A stretch of 64,000 nt of DNA from CAVPOO01 sp963707015 (GCA_963707015.1 CAVPOO010000009.1:1-64000); one strand, 5' to 3'. Positions 26,615-35,908 are shown, counted from the stretch's first letter. Program-made: numbers and translations. Notes: a model not told the origin generated them from the sequence alone.

Positions 26615-26696
26615 TGGACAAAAGGTCATTCCAGTCGGACGGCTTACCCGTCGGCTGCGCCTTCGGGCAAGCCGCCACGCACGTCCAGTGTTAGGC
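26615..26696 (+). other. Possible integron attC relic
   Basis: The segment ends in GTTAGGC, an attC R' core, just before the second GNAT. It contains the imperfect stem GGCTTACCC...GGGCAAGCC and the attC-like GGTCATTCCAGTCGGACGG. The left core is degenerate. It may be a decayed cassette recombination site. Confidence 0.35.
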
Positions 26697-26754
26697 ATCA
26701 AGACCCGCGAGTGGAATCCAGATCAAACCCATTGCCGAGGAGAACTATCAAGCG

Positions 26755-27192
26755 TTGTCTGTGCTGGTCGGGAACCTATTGAATGAAATAATGGATACGA
26801 TAAATGAACAGGCTTTCACTTATGACGAGAAGGACACTGAGAGAAGGGCAAGGGATCTTGTCGAGAATGAGAAATATTGGGTGTTCGTCGCCATAGATAA
26901 CGACTCGCAAACACTTGTCGGCTTTGTGTCTCTCTATGAAAGTTATGCCCTATATGCGGAAGGTGCCTACGGCACGATCCCGGAGTTGTATATTCGCCCG
27001 GGTTGGAGGTCAAAACACGTTGGCAGGCGCCTCCTGAAGAAGGCTATGGAATTTGGAAAGAAAAAAGGTTGGCGAAGGCTCGAAATGACTACACCGCCGC
27101 TGCCCCAGTTTGAGAGAACCTTGCAGTTCTATCAGGCAAACGGTTTTGAAATTACTGGCGGCAGAAAACTGAAGGCAGCTATTGATGTCTAA
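26755..27192 (+). CDS. GNAT acetyltransferase, copy 2, start codon lost
   Basis: The homology to copy 1 begins upstream at about 26698 (IQIKPIAEENYQALSVLVGN). No ATG or GTG is in frame there and a TAG precedes it; the first possible start is TTG 26755. The catalytic core YWVFVAIDNDSQTLVGFVSL and ELYIRPGWRSKHVGRRLL is intact. It is either poorly translated from the TTG or a recently silenced duplicate. Confidence 0.65.
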   Translation: MSVLVGNLLNEIMDTINEQAFTYDEKDTERRARDLVENEKYWVFVAIDNDSQTLVGFVSLYESYALYAEGAYGTIPELYIRPGWRSKHVGRRLLKKAMEFGKKKGWRRLEMTTPPLPQFERTLQFYQANGFEITGGRKLKAAIDV

Positions 27193-27410
27193 CCTGCGCA
27201 TGGCGGCCGACCCTCGCAAGAGTACTCACGCGCAGTGCGGAGTAGGGGTGACCCCTGAGACTTTCTCACCAGACGGGTGTCTGGTGATTTGCCTGCTCCG
27301 AAACGGGGCCGAGGTGCGCGATCAATCGATGGGGAGCCTGGCTGCTGTCTCTTAAAGAGCCAGGTGGTCGGACGCGTTGTTGCGCAATCCGATCGAACAA
27401 CACCTGGACA

Positions 27411-27439
27411 AAAAAAAGCGGAGGTCCGAAGACCTCCGC
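27411..27439 (-). terminator. Terminator of double-glycine cassette C
   Basis: GCGGAGGTC-TTCG-GACCTCCGC on the minus strand, followed by T8. Confidence 0.9.
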
Positions 27440-27474
27440 CGACATGCTGCCGATCTGCTGTTCGTTTTGCAGAC

Positions 27475-27741
27475 TTAGGCACCGCCGAGAAGGTTGCCGA
27501 GCTGCTCGGTGTACTGACCCTGGCTGTTCGACTGGTCGATCGCGCCGAAGTTGAAGGAGCCAACGGAGTTGGACTGGATCCCGACATTCTCGGCGCCGTT
27601 GTACACGGGGAAGCTGGTCGCAATCGAGGTGTAGCCCAGTACCAGCGCGGCGAGTTCCGAATGACCACCGGCCACAGCCGCCATCGCCTTGCCGTCGAGT
27701 TCCTTGCTTGCGGTCAGATCTTTGATTGTCAGAGTTGCCAT
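27475..27741 (-). CDS. Double-glycine-leader small protein, copy C
   Basis: 88 residues, leader as in the other copies and core HSELAALVLGYTSIATSFPV...GAIDQSNSQGQYTEQLGNLL. It differs from copy D by one residue (Glu versus Asp), so C and D are recent duplicates. Together with the downstream SLOG and TfoX genes it forms a block repeated at 33.5-35.3 kb. Confidence 0.77.
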   Translation of the reverse strand: MATLTIKDLTASKELDGKAMAAVAGGHSELAALVLGYTSIATSFPVYNGAENVGIQSNSVGSFNFGAIDQSNSQGQYTEQLGNLLGGA

Positions 27742-27823
27742 TTTAATTCTCCAGTTTCGTTAAAGGTTCAAGGTTTGGTTTAGGGCGGGTGACCCGTGGG
27801 TGCTGCGCCGTCGTATAGGCTAT

Positions 27824-27998
27824 TGCAGACGGCGTGCCAGTTTTGGTCAAAGGCCGGGGACGCGTTCGTAAGAAATTGAATCTAATACTATTAAAAAAAT
27901 CTCTGGCCTCGACCCCCTGAAGCGCGAGATGCTGCCCGTGTGGAAAGTCGGCTGTGTGCAAACAGAATGCGTGTAGGACGTTTGGCGTCACACAACAG
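27824..27998 (-). promoter_or_regulatory. Sigma-54 promoter and enhancer region of cassette C
   Basis: TGGCACGCCGTCTGCA on the minus strand (27839-27824), a dyad (CTGTGTGCAAACAG) at 27952-27965, 113 bp upstream of the -24 box, and TTTGGCGTCACACAACAG at 27981-27998. Confidence 0.88.
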
Positions 27999-28083
27999 CA
28001 CCGCCTGCGCGCGCTCGTGACTGCCTGTGCTGGCCACCCGCCGGTTCCTGAAGCGTGGTCGAGCCTGTCTCTGCCAGACAGGC

Positions 28084-28581
28084 TCAGGTCCCCTCGGGCG
28101 TAACGGGTGGTGAAACCGTTGCGGCACGACCAACCAGACACTGGCGCAGAAAATCCACTGCTCGACCGTGAATGCCGGGAACGCCGCTTTCCCTGGGGCC
28201 GGCAACATTGAGTGTCGCGATTCCGTTGTCTTGCAGCCAGGCGCGAACAGCCCCGCAGCCTGGATTCTGCGAGAGATCCAGCACCAGGCAGGGCTTGTGA
28301 TGTTGCGCCGCGATCTCGATCGTCGCTGCGGTGCCGTCGCGCGGTGGCCCGCTGGTGAGCACGAGGGTTGCGTCGGAATCGCGTACGTTACGTTCGGTGC
28401 GATCCCGGTAGACTGACGAGGCGGTTTCCCGCAGTGGGTAGAGCGAGGGAATAGGGGCGTCCTCGGCCCGCCGCCCCTTGGGGCACCAGCCCCCGCAGGG
28501 GATTCCCAGTTGCAGCGCCACATCGAGCGCCGCGCGATCGACGCCCGTCTGGCCGCCTGAAACGATTGTCTCCAGCATCAT
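28084..28581 (-). CDS. Putative molybdenum carrier / SLOG-family protein, copy 1
   Basis: The 165-residue product has the SLOG-type nucleotide-binding N-terminus IVSGGQTGVDRAALDVAL, then GGWCPKGRRAED and SDATLVLTSGPPRDGTA, typical of the putative molybdenum carrier family. The paired Met codons (28581/28578) fit the family start. The ligand in vivo is unknown. A close copy is at 34232. Confidence 0.85.
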   Translation of the reverse strand: MMLETIVSGGQTGVDRAALDVALQLGIPCGGWCPKGRRAEDAPIPSLYPLRETASSVYRDRTERNVRDSDATLVLTSGPPRDGTAATIEIAAQHHKPCLVLDLSQNPGCGAVRAWLQDNGIATLNVAGPRESGVPGIHGRAVDFLRQCLVGRAATVSPPVTPEGT

Positions 28582-28978
28582 CCCGTCCCGCCATTCGCAA
28601 TTGATTCCGTGAGCGGCGGAGTCAGTGTAACGCATGGTGTCCCGAAGCCGGCCATGCGTCGAGTCCGGGCCGCACTCCGGGGCGGGCAGAAGCTTCAGGT
28701 ACGGCGATGTCTGCGCCAGTGGTTCGGGGACACATCGACGGCGAGCAACATGGGCCGCACCGTGAGGTGGTTGAATCGCACAGGCTTGTTCTCGGGGCGC
28801 CGCTCGATGCCCACGATGAGACCACAGAGCGCATCCATTGCGCGGTGGTGACAGGCCACTGCACAGTCTCCTGTGGTCAGCTCCGTTCTGAATGGAGCCG
28901 CAAACCGGCTATGATCTGGAAAGAGAGACAGCGTGTCCGGGCGCGATTGTCTGCGAACCGCAAGGGGGAAGAGACCTC

Positions 28979-29308
28979 ATGCCGTACGACGAAGGATTAG
29001 CAGAACGGCTCCGTGTAGTCTTCAATGAGCGCACGGACATCGTGGAGAAAAAGATGTTCGGCGGCATCGCGTTTATGCTGTCGGGCAATATGTGCTGCGG
29101 AGTCATCGGTAACACCTTGATGGCACGGGTAGGCCCGGCGCAGTACGACGCTGCGCTCAGTGAACCGCATGTCACGGAGATGGACTTTACCGGAAAAGCT
29201 ATGAAGGGCTTGGTGTATGTCTCTCCCGAAGGCCTCGCATCCGACGAGGCATTGCGATACTGGGTCGGTATGTGCGAGTCTTTTGCGCGTTCGCTGCCAG
29301 CGAAATGA
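28979..29308 (+). CDS. TfoX N-terminal domain protein
   Basis: The 109-residue product is MPYDEGLAERLRVVF, then KKMFGGIAFMLSGNMCCGVI and GKAMKGLVYVSPEG, the TfoX/Sxy N-terminal domain alone. Full-length TfoX regulates competence; single-domain members are of unknown role. AAGGGGGA supports the start. A decayed 3' end of the same gene lies at about 35180-35246. Confidence 0.85.
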   Translation: MPYDEGLAERLRVVFNERTDIVEKKMFGGIAFMLSGNMCCGVIGNTLMARVGPAQYDAALSEPHVTEMDFTGKAMKGLVYVSPEGLASDEALRYWVGMCESFARSLPAK

Positions 29309-29385
29309 ATACGAAAGATGATCAACTGCCAGCTTGGGGTTTCATTGGGCCGAGAAAAAATGCGCTGCTCGCCTCGTCAGAAACC

Positions 29386-29471
29386 TAGCCCGCATTTCTC
29401 ACCGGGCGGCGGTAGAGTCACATAATGCACTGAGGTAAGGAACAGAGTGCGGATCAGGGAAAAGACAGTGT
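29386..29471. mobile_element. Half copy of the TAGCCCGCATT MITE
   Basis: TAGCCCGCATTTCTCACCGG and the next 65 bases match the right part of the MITE at 33156-33401 in inverse orientation. The other terminal repeat is missing. Confidence 0.65.
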
Positions 29472-29536
29472 GCACTCAGGCCGGTGCCAGTTCCGCCGGA
29501 CATCCCCTGCCAGATCAGCAGGCGCGAGGCCAGGCG

Positions 29537-30192
29537 TCAGCAGGGCGCAGTCGTCACTGTTGACGCGGCTTCACCCTGGGCAACACAACCGGTGGTATTG
29601 CGTGCAGCGAGATGCTGAATCAGGCCGTCGAGACCATGGCTGCGGATCTCCTGGGCAAAGCTTGTCCGGTAGTTGACGGCCAGACTGACGCCCTCGATGG
29701 ACACATCAAAAATCTTCCAGGAGTTCTTGACTTGCCTCAGGCTGTAGTCAATGGCTATCGGTGGTTTGCCGTTCTCTACGATCCGCGTACGGACAGCGGC
29801 CCGACGTTTGTCCGGAGACATATTGGAGGACAGGTACTCCACGCGATGCTCGGTATACTCGGTCAGGGATGCCGAGTAGGTGCGATGCAGCAGGGTCCGG
29901 AATTCCCGGACAAATTCGGCCTGCTGTTGGGGCGTGGCGCGGCCCCAGTGTTTCCCCAGTGTTTCCCCAGTGTCAGGCGTGACAAACCGACGAAATCAAC
30001 GAGCGGGAGAATGTGCGCCTCGATGATGAGGTTGAGCTTGGCAGGGTCGCGTCGTGCCTCGGGGTCGGCGTTGAGTTCGGCCAGCACCTTGTCTGTCGCG
30101 TTGCGAAGGATATTCTCGGGGCCCGGCTCATTGGCCAGCAGAAGCGCCGGCCAGAAGGCCAGTGTCAGCGCAAGTCGGCATGGTCTGTTCAT
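29537..30192 (-). pseudogene. MlaC/Ttg2D-like phospholipid-transport protein, frameshifted by an 11-bp duplication
   Basis: The first frame has a signal peptide (LALTLAFWPALLLA) and the MlaC N-terminal region (ILRNATDKVLAELN, ILPLVDFVGLSRLTLGKHW). At 29950-29971 the unit GTTTCCCCAGT (plus strand) is present twice in tandem. Removing one 11-bp unit restores the frame into EFVREFRTLLHRTYSA and the rest (VENGKPPIAIDYSLR, KIFDVSIEGVSLAVNYR). MlaC shuttles phospholipids between outer and inner membrane. No other mla gene is beside it. The break may be reversible by slippage. Confidence 0.82.
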
Positions 30193-30207
30193 TCTCCGGT
30201 CCTCCAT

Positions 30208-30532
30208 GATACCCGTCGTGTGACACTGTCAGCGACACCGGGAGCGGCGACAGATGCCTTACACAAATATGATCTCAAACTCGCAAAAAGGTTCAGCGCC
30301 GCTGAGCGCGACGCAGCGACAGGAGTTTGCCGCCGCGCGCAAGCCAGGGATGGCCGCTTTCGATTGCGTTTGCCGACCTTGATCACCCCACGGGGGTCTA
30401 CCATACTTACGGACACCGTGCGGTAAATGATCCGAGTAAAGGACTATCGGTTTCGCTCGAAGTTGCATGGTTCGTGTGGGTATAACCAGGGATACCGGCG
30501 TGCGGTAACCGTGCATAGAGAAGGGCGTTAGC
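30208..30532. other. Intergenic, divergent promoter region
   Basis: The region lies between the mlaC-like gene and the FMN-binding protein. No gene or clear regulatory site is recognised. Confidence 0.3.
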
Positions 30533-32059
30533 ATGGTGACGGCCATAACTGAGAGCTGGATGTTTGCGCTGCTGGAATTTCTTGCAGTGCTGCTGATTTT
30601 TGTGCTCGGTGTGGGTGTCCTGGTTGTGATCTACATCTATATACGGGACGTTACCCAGACCCAGCATGCGATCCGTCGCAACTACCCGGTGATCGGAAGG
30701 TTCAGGTATTTCTTCGAACACATGGGGGAGTTTTTCCGGCAGTATTTCTTCGCCATGGACCGCGAGGAACTGCCGTTTAACCGGGCCGAGCGTTCCTGGG
30801 TCTATCGCGCAGCAAAGAATGTCGACTCCACGGTCGCCTTTGGCTCTACCCGCGATCTGCGCCCCCCGGGCACGGTCTATTTTGTCAACTGTCCCTATCC
30901 GACCCTGGGTGAGGATGCTGTGCCGACTCAGAGCATCACGATCGGACCGCATGCCCGCGAGCCTTACATGACCGATTCATTACTTAATGTTTCCGCAATG
31001 AGTTTCGGGGCGCTGTCAGTGCCGGCGGTCCGGGCCTTGTCACGCGGGGCGGCGATGGCGGGGTGCTGGCTGAATACCGGCGAAGGCGGGCTGTCATCTT
31101 ATCACCTTGAAGGTGGCTGCGATCTTGTGTTCCAGATTGGCACGGCCAAGTTCGGCGTTCGTGATCTCGACGGCAAGCTGTTGGACGAGAAGCTGCGCGA
31201 GGTCGCTGCACACAGACAGCTGAGAATGTTTGAGCTCAAGCTGTCTCAGGGTGCCAAGCCGGGCAAGGGCGGAATCCTGCCGGGCGCCAAGGTGACCGAA
31301 GAGATAGCCCGGATCCGCGGTATTGCGATAGGCGAGGATGCTATCAGTCCGAATCGTCACCCGGAGGTGAATTCTGCCGGTGATCTGCTCGATCTGATCG
31401 GCCGCGTCCGCGATGTCACGGGCAAGCCGGTGGGGTTCAAGTCCGTGATCGGCGCCTACGGCTGGCTGGAGGAACTGTTTCAGGAGATCAACCGGCGTGG
31501 GCAGGAATCGGCGCCGGACTTCATTACCGTCGACAGCGCAGACGGCGGTACGGGCGCGGCGCCGATGAGCCTGATGGACTACATGGGATTACCCGTCCAG
31601 GAAAGCCTGCCGATGGTGACTGACATGCTCTGCCGCTACGGGCTGAGGGAGCGCGTAAAGGTGATCGCCTCAGGCAAGTTGATCACGCCGGCAAATGTCG
31701 CCTGGGCCCTGGCGGTAGGGGCCGACTTCGTTAACTCGGCGCGGGGTTTTATGTTCGCGCTCGGCTGCATACAGGCTCTGCAATGCAATAAGAACACCTG
31801 CCCGACTGGTATTACGACGCACAATCCGAAGCTCCAGCGGGGTCTCGACCCGGCCGACAAAGCGGTTCGGGTGGCGAGCTACGTCAAGAACATGGTTTAT
31901 GAGGTCGGCGTCATCGCACATTCCTGCGGTGTGCGGGAACCGCGTGAGCTCAAACGATTCCACGCGAGGATCGTGCAACCGAACGGAAGGTCCGTTCCTG
32001 TGGATGAGCTTTATCCTTACCCCGCACCGGCGGACGTTCCAAGGGTATCCGGTGCGTAG
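30533..32059 (+). CDS. FMN-binding glutamate-synthase-family protein (membrane-anchored)
   Basis: 508 residues. An N-terminal membrane helix (LLEFLAVLLIFVLGVGVLVVI) precedes a GltB FMN-barrel domain: MSFGALSVPAVRALSRGAAM, NTGEGGLSSYH, SQGAKPGKGGILPGAKV, TVDSADGGTGAAPMS and the Cys cluster CIQALQCNKNTCPTGITTHN for an Fe-S centre. Such stand-alone proteins lack the glutaminase domain, so they are not complete glutamate synthases; an oxidoreductase role is likely but the substrate is unknown. The gene looks intact. Confidence 0.9.
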   Translation: MVTAITESWMFALLEFLAVLLIFVLGVGVLVVIYIYIRDVTQTQHAIRRNYPVIGRFRYFFEHMGEFFRQYFFAMDREELPFNRAERSWVYRAAKNVDSTVAFGSTRDLRPPGTVYFVNCPYPTLGEDAVPTQSITIGPHAREPYMTDSLLNVSAMSFGALSVPAVRALSRGAAMAGCWLNTGEGGLSSYHLEGGCDLVFQIGTAKFGVRDLDGKLLDEKLREVAAHRQLRMFELKLSQGAKPGKGGILPGAKVTEEIARIRGIAIGEDAISPNRHPEVNSAGDLLDLIGRVRDVTGKPVGFKSVIGAYGWLEELFQEINRRGQESAPDFITVDSADGGTGAAPMSLMDYMGLPVQESLPMVTDMLCRYGLRERVKVIASGKLITPANVAWALAVGADFVNSARGFMFALGCIQALQCNKNTCPTGITTHNPKLQRGLDPADKAVRVASYVKNMVYEVGVIAHSCGVREPRELKRFHARIVQPNGRSVPVDELYPYPAPADVPRVSGA

Positions 32060-32068
32060 GTGATGGTT

Positions 32069-32278
32069 ATGACGGGCAATGCGGCCGAACTTTTTGTGCG
32101 CTGCCTTGCAAACGAAGGCGTCAAGTACATCTTTCGAATCCCCGTGGAAGAGAACCTGAACCTGTCACTCCGATCGATGCTCGTTCCTCGCGCGATTGAG
32201 TACAACCGTTACGAGGAACCGGAACTGGCCGACTTGCGATCCGGTCGGAAGCGGAGTCGAAGCACTCGCTCATTGTGA
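32069..32278 (+). pseudogene. TPP-dependent enzyme (acetolactate-synthase-like) N-terminal fragment, copy 1
   Basis: MTGNAAELFVRCLANEGVKY followed by IFRIPVEENLNLSLR is the N-terminus of a thiamine-diphosphate enzyme such as acetolactate synthase. The usual FGIPGEEN has mutated to FRIPVEEN. The rest is missing and the frame runs into unrelated sequence. The same fragment is repeated at 35909. Confidence 0.75.
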
Positions 32279-32355
32279 TTAACCGCGTTCGGTTAGGGGA
32301 AAACATAGCGCACGGCTAAGATGGTGATGAATTGTCAACCACGGGAGCAGAACCA

Positions 32356-33144
32356 ATGCGTAGACTTATGATGATGATCGTCGGGATGCTCATCCCGCTC
32401 GCCTCGATTAGCGCAGATCTCGAGGCTGGGAAAGTAAAAGCGCAGGCCTGCACGGCCTGCCACGGCGCCAACGGTATTAGTGTGAGCGATGACATCCCGA
32501 ATCTCGCCGGCCAAAAGGGCGCGTATATCGTTACGCAGCTCAAAGCCTTCCGTGATGGGACACGGAAGAACCCGTTAATGAATGCCATGGCCGCGCAGCT
32601 TTCGGACGCCGACATCGACAACGTCGCTGGACTCTTCGGTAGCCTCGCATCGCTAGGAGCGAGTGAAACGTCAGATGTCGCAGCCGCACTTGGAGCGCGC
32701 AAAATCGAGATTCCGGACGATTACAAGGCGCGTTTCACACTGTACTCCAAGGTTGACCAGCCAGACCAAAAACGCGTGCGCCATAACCTTGCCAACAATG
32801 CAATCCTGGCTGGCCCCGACGCTCGGGGGATGCTACCCGACGGCTCGTTCGTGCTGACTGAGATCTATGCGGCTAAGCTCGATGCCGACGGGAACCCGGT
32901 AAAGGGTGGCGATGGCCACTTCGTTGCAGACAAGCTAGTGGTCTTGGCGGCAATGGAGAAGCGCAAAGGATGGGGCGATGCTATTCCGGAACAGCTGCGC
33001 AACGGCGATTGGAACTACGCCCTCTTCGAGCCCGATCAAAGCCCCAAGGCGTCGAATCAAGCTAAATGTCTAGCCTGTCACAAGCCGTTGCATGATGCCG
33101 ACTATCTGTTCTCCTATAAGTCCCTGAGGGAGAAGGCGCAGTAG
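32356..33144 (+). CDS. Cytochrome c - cytochrome P460 fusion protein
   Basis: The 262-residue product has a signal peptide (LMMMIVGMLIPLASISA). A class I cytochrome c domain follows (CTACHGANG, haem; Met ligand probably in NPLMNAMA). A P460-like domain follows (residues about 115-262: ARFTLYSKVDQPDQKRVRHN, GSFVLTEIYAAK) with a second haem site CLACHKPLHDADY. P460 enzymes oxidise hydroxylamine or detoxify NO-related compounds in the periplasm. Fusion with an electron-accepting cytochrome is sensible. ATG 32356 gives the best signal peptide. A 5' copy truncated by cassette E is at 36196. Confidence 0.85.
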   Translation: MRRLMMMIVGMLIPLASISADLEAGKVKAQACTACHGANGISVSDDIPNLAGQKGAYIVTQLKAFRDGTRKNPLMNAMAAQLSDADIDNVAGLFGSLASLGASETSDVAAALGARKIEIPDDYKARFTLYSKVDQPDQKRVRHNLANNAILAGPDARGMLPDGSFVLTEIYAAKLDADGNPVKGGDGHFVADKLVVLAAMEKRKGWGDAIPEQLRNGDWNYALFEPDQSPKASNQAKCLACHKPLHDADYLFSYKSLREKAQ

Positions 33145-33155
33145 CGTCTCATCTT

Positions 33156-33401
33156 TAGCCCGCATTTCTCACCGGGATCCCGGATGCTGGCGCAGGGCTC
33201 GTGTGTCCGGATGCCGCGCTGGAGCGAAAGTGGTAGCCGTAGCTACCACTTGAGTGAAGCGCAAGTCCGGGCGCGCGAGAACTAGCCAGGGCCGGGATAG
33301 GCACGGCCTGATGACACACTGTCTTTTTCCTGATCTGCACTCTGTTCCTTATCTCGGTGCATTATGTGACTCTACCGCCGCCCGGTGAGAAATGCGGGCT
33401 A
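33156..33401. mobile_element. MITE with 21-bp perfect inverted ends (TAGCCCGCATT...)
   Basis: The ends TAGCCCGCATTTCTCACCGG(G) at 33156-33176 and its exact inverse at 33381-33401 bracket 246 bp without an ORF. The element starts and ends with TA, compatible with insertion at a TA site. The half copy at 29386 belongs to the same family. Confidence 0.75.
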
Positions 33402-33556
33402 GAGTCTGGTTGACCAGAAGGTGTCCGGTTAGCTGCCTGCTCAGGCACGGAGCAGAGGTACGCAATCATTCAATGGGTGGCCTGGCTGCTGTCTGTTCGA
33501 ACGCCAGGTCGTTGGGAGCGTTATTCGGCAATCCTCGCGGAAAACGCCCGGACAAT

Positions 33557-33585
33557 AAAAAGGCGGAGGTCCGAAGACCTCCGCC
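33557..33585 (-). terminator. Terminator of double-glycine cassette D
   Basis: GGCGGAGGTC-TTCG-GACCTCCGCC on the minus strand, with a short T-run (TTTTTATTG). Confidence 0.88.
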
Positions 33586-33619
33586 GACTTGCAGCCGATC
33601 TGCTGTTCGTCCTGCAGAC

Positions 33620-33886
33620 TTAGGCACCGCCGAGCAGGTTTCCGAGCTGGTCGGTGTACTGACCCTGGCTGTTCGACTGGTCGATCGCGCCGAAGTTGAA
33701 GGAGCCAACGGAGTTGGATTGGATCCCGACATTCTCGGCGCCGTTGTACACGGGGAAGCTGGTCGCAATCGAGGTGTAGCCCAGTACCAGCGCGGCGAGT
33801 TCCGAATGACCACCGGCCACAGCCGCCATTGCCTTGCCGTCGAGTTCCTTGCTTGCAGTCAGATCTTTGATTGTCAGAGTTGCCAT
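33620..33886 (-). CDS. Double-glycine-leader small protein, copy D
   Basis: 88 residues, identical to copy C except Asp for Glu near the C-terminus (GQYTDQLGNLL). Leader, 5' UTR, sigma-54 promoter and terminator are conserved. It is followed on the same strand arrangement by the second SLOG gene, as in block 1. Confidence 0.77.
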   Translation of the reverse strand: MATLTIKDLTASKELDGKAMAAVAGGHSELAALVLGYTSIATSFPVYNGAENVGIQSNSVGSFNFGAIDQSNSQGQYTDQLGNLLGGA

Positions 33887-33968
33887 TTTAATTCTCCAGT
33901 TTCGTTAAAGGTTCAAGGTTTGGTTTAGGGCGGGTGACCCGTGGGTGCTGCGCCGTCGTATATGCTGT

Positions 33969-34142
33969 TGCAGACGGCGTGCCAGTTCTGGTCAAAGGCC
34001 CGGAATATGTTCGTAAAGAATGGAATTCAGGAGTATTAACAAAATGCCTGTGGGCACGTGCGCCGGCAGCGCGAGACGCTGCCCGTGCGAAAAGTCGGCT
34101 GTGTACAAACAGATTCCTACAGCAGGTTTGGCGTCAGACAAC
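33969..34142 (-). promoter_or_regulatory. Sigma-54 promoter and enhancer region of cassette D
   Basis: TGGCACGCCGTCTGCA on the minus strand (33984-33969). Dyad CTGTGTACAAACAG at 34099-34112, 115 bp upstream of the -24 box. TTTGGCGTCAGACAACAG ends near 34142. Confidence 0.88.
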
Positions 34143-34231
34143 AGCACGGCCCGCACGCGCTCGTGACCGCCCGTGCTGGCCACCCGGCCGGTGCCTGGAG
34201 CGTGGTCGCGCCTGCTTTTTGCGAGACAGGC

Positions 34232-34729
34232 TCAGGTCCCGTCGGGCATCCGCGGTGGTGAAGCCGTTGCAGCGCGATCAACCAGGCACTGGTGCAGAAA
34301 ATACCTTGCCTGACCGTGAATGCCGGGAATGCCGCTTTCCCTGGGTCCGGCAACATTGAGTGTCGCGATTCCGTTGTCGTTCAACCAGGCGCGAACAGCC
34401 CCCGGGCCCGGATTCTGCGACAGATCCAGCACCAGGCAAGGCCTGTGATGTTGCGCCGCGAGCTGGATCGTCGTCGCGGTTCCGCCGCGCGGCGGCCCGA
34501 TGGTGAGCACGAGGGTTGCATCGGAATCGCGTACGTTGCGTTCGGTGCGATCCCGGTAGACTGACGAGGCGGTTTCCTGCAGCGGGTAGCGCGAGGGAAT
34601 ACCGCCGTCTTCGGCCCGCCGCCCCTTGGGACACCAGCCCCCACAGGGGATTCCCAGTTGCAGCGCCACATCGAGTGCGGCGCGATCGACGCCCGTCTGG
34701 CCGCCTGAAACAATCTTCTCCAGCATCAT
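34232..34729 (-). CDS. Putative molybdenum carrier / SLOG-family protein, copy 2
   Basis: The 165-residue product is closely similar to the protein at 28084 (same IVSGGQTGVDRAALDVALQL, GGWCPKGRRAED and GPPRGGTATTI). Differences are scattered, so both copies may be under some selection. It belongs to the duplicated block cassette-SLOG-TfoX. Confidence 0.83.
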   Translation of the reverse strand: MMLEKIVSGGQTGVDRAALDVALQLGIPCGGWCPKGRRAEDGGIPSRYPLQETASSVYRDRTERNVRDSDATLVLTIGPPRGGTATTIQLAAQHHRPCLVLDLSQNPGPGAVRAWLNDNGIATLNVAGPRESGIPGIHGQARYFLHQCLVDRAATASPPRMPDGT

Positions 34730-35446
34730 CTCGCCCCGGCAGTCACCGCTGATCGTCTCAGCGGCCAGGGCAGTGTACCGCAGCCTGTGTGGGGTCCAGC
34801 CAGTGTCTGGTTTAGAGGATCGCGTGCCGCCCCTACGCCACGCCCAGGTCGCAACTTCGCGTGTCATTGGCTTGTCGCAACAGGTGATACGCCTGGCTCT
34901 GGAGGCCGAGCACATGTATCACCTGCGGGCCGCAGTCCACGGGTCCGGAAGGAGTTTCAGCTACGGCAACGACTGTACCATGTGGATCGAGGACGCACTG
35001 ACCGGGACCAAAGCGGGCCACTCCGTGAGATGGTTGAATCGCACAGGCCCGTTTGGGCCGCCGCCCGCTGCCACGGGTAAGACCACGGAGCACGTGCACT
35101 GAGCAGTCGCAACACGACTCCACATCCGCCTGCGGTGAACCTATCGCAAGGCTGTACCCACTTCGCAGTGTGCGCCTCGTGCGGTATCCTGACTCAGGTG
35201 GGGCGGATTGGGCGAGTCTTTTGTTGGCCCGTTGCCAGCGAAGTGATAGTAAGCATCAACAACAGCCTGTCACAAGAATAAGCGAGGCTATTCGTCGGCA
35301 GATATGGCACGGGTTCCCCCTGTCCATCGGACGACAGAGTGGCTCGACGTGAAACTAGCCAAGCACTCCTGGCAAACAGACGGGGAAACCTATTCGCTGG
35401 TCGTGACGGGCGTTCGGTTTGTTTTTCAGCAAGAAGGAGAATTGGA
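34730..35446. other. Decayed part of the duplicated block, with TfoX 3' remnant
   Basis: No intact gene. GTTGAATCGCACAGGC near 35033-35048 matches the stretch between SLOG and TfoX in block 1 (near 28770). The end of a TfoX gene is visible at about 35180-35246 (GCGAGTCTTTTG...GCCAGCGAAGTGA), but its body is gone. Confidence 0.5.
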
Positions 35447-35818
35447 ATGAATGAGGAATCACTTTATGAGCGTCTTGGCGGTTATGACGCTATTGCGGCC
35501 TTTGCCAATGATTTGCTGCCACGTTTAGAAGCCGATTCTCAATTGAGCCGTTTCTGGCAGAATCGGGGAGACGATGGTATTGCGAGAGAAAAGCAACTGC
35601 TGATTGATTATTTATGCGCGAAAGCGGGTGGCCCGATGTACTACACTGGCCGAGATATGAAGACATCACATAAAGGCATGAAGATCCGTGAAAGTGACTG
35701 GTCAATATTCTTGCAGCACGCTGGTGCGACAATGGGAGCTTTACAGATTCCCAAGCAAGAGTGTGATGAGATCGTCGCATTCGTGTTGAGCCTGAAAGAC
35801 GACATTGTCGAGGTGTAG
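35447..35818 (+). CDS. Truncated haemoglobin, group 1
   Basis: The 123-residue product is a 2-over-2 globin: SLYERLGGYDAIAAFANDLL at the N-terminus, YLCAKAGGPMYYTGRDM, and the proximal His in KTSHKGMKI. Such proteins bind oxygen or NO in the cytoplasm. AAGGAGA precedes the ATG. The neighbouring P460-cytochrome gene suggests a shared nitrogen-oxide theme, but that is only inference. Confidence 0.9.
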   Translation: MNEESLYERLGGYDAIAAFANDLLPRLEADSQLSRFWQNRGDDGIAREKQLLIDYLCAKAGGPMYYTGRDMKTSHKGMKIRESDWSIFLQHAGATMGALQIPKQECDEIVAFVLSLKDDIVEV

Positions 35819-35908
35819 CTGCGCGCGTAACAAGGCAAATCCAGTTGACCGCCAACGCGTCGACTGATTTGCGACCTTCTAAGGTTATCCAGTGCGTAGG
35901 TGACGGTT

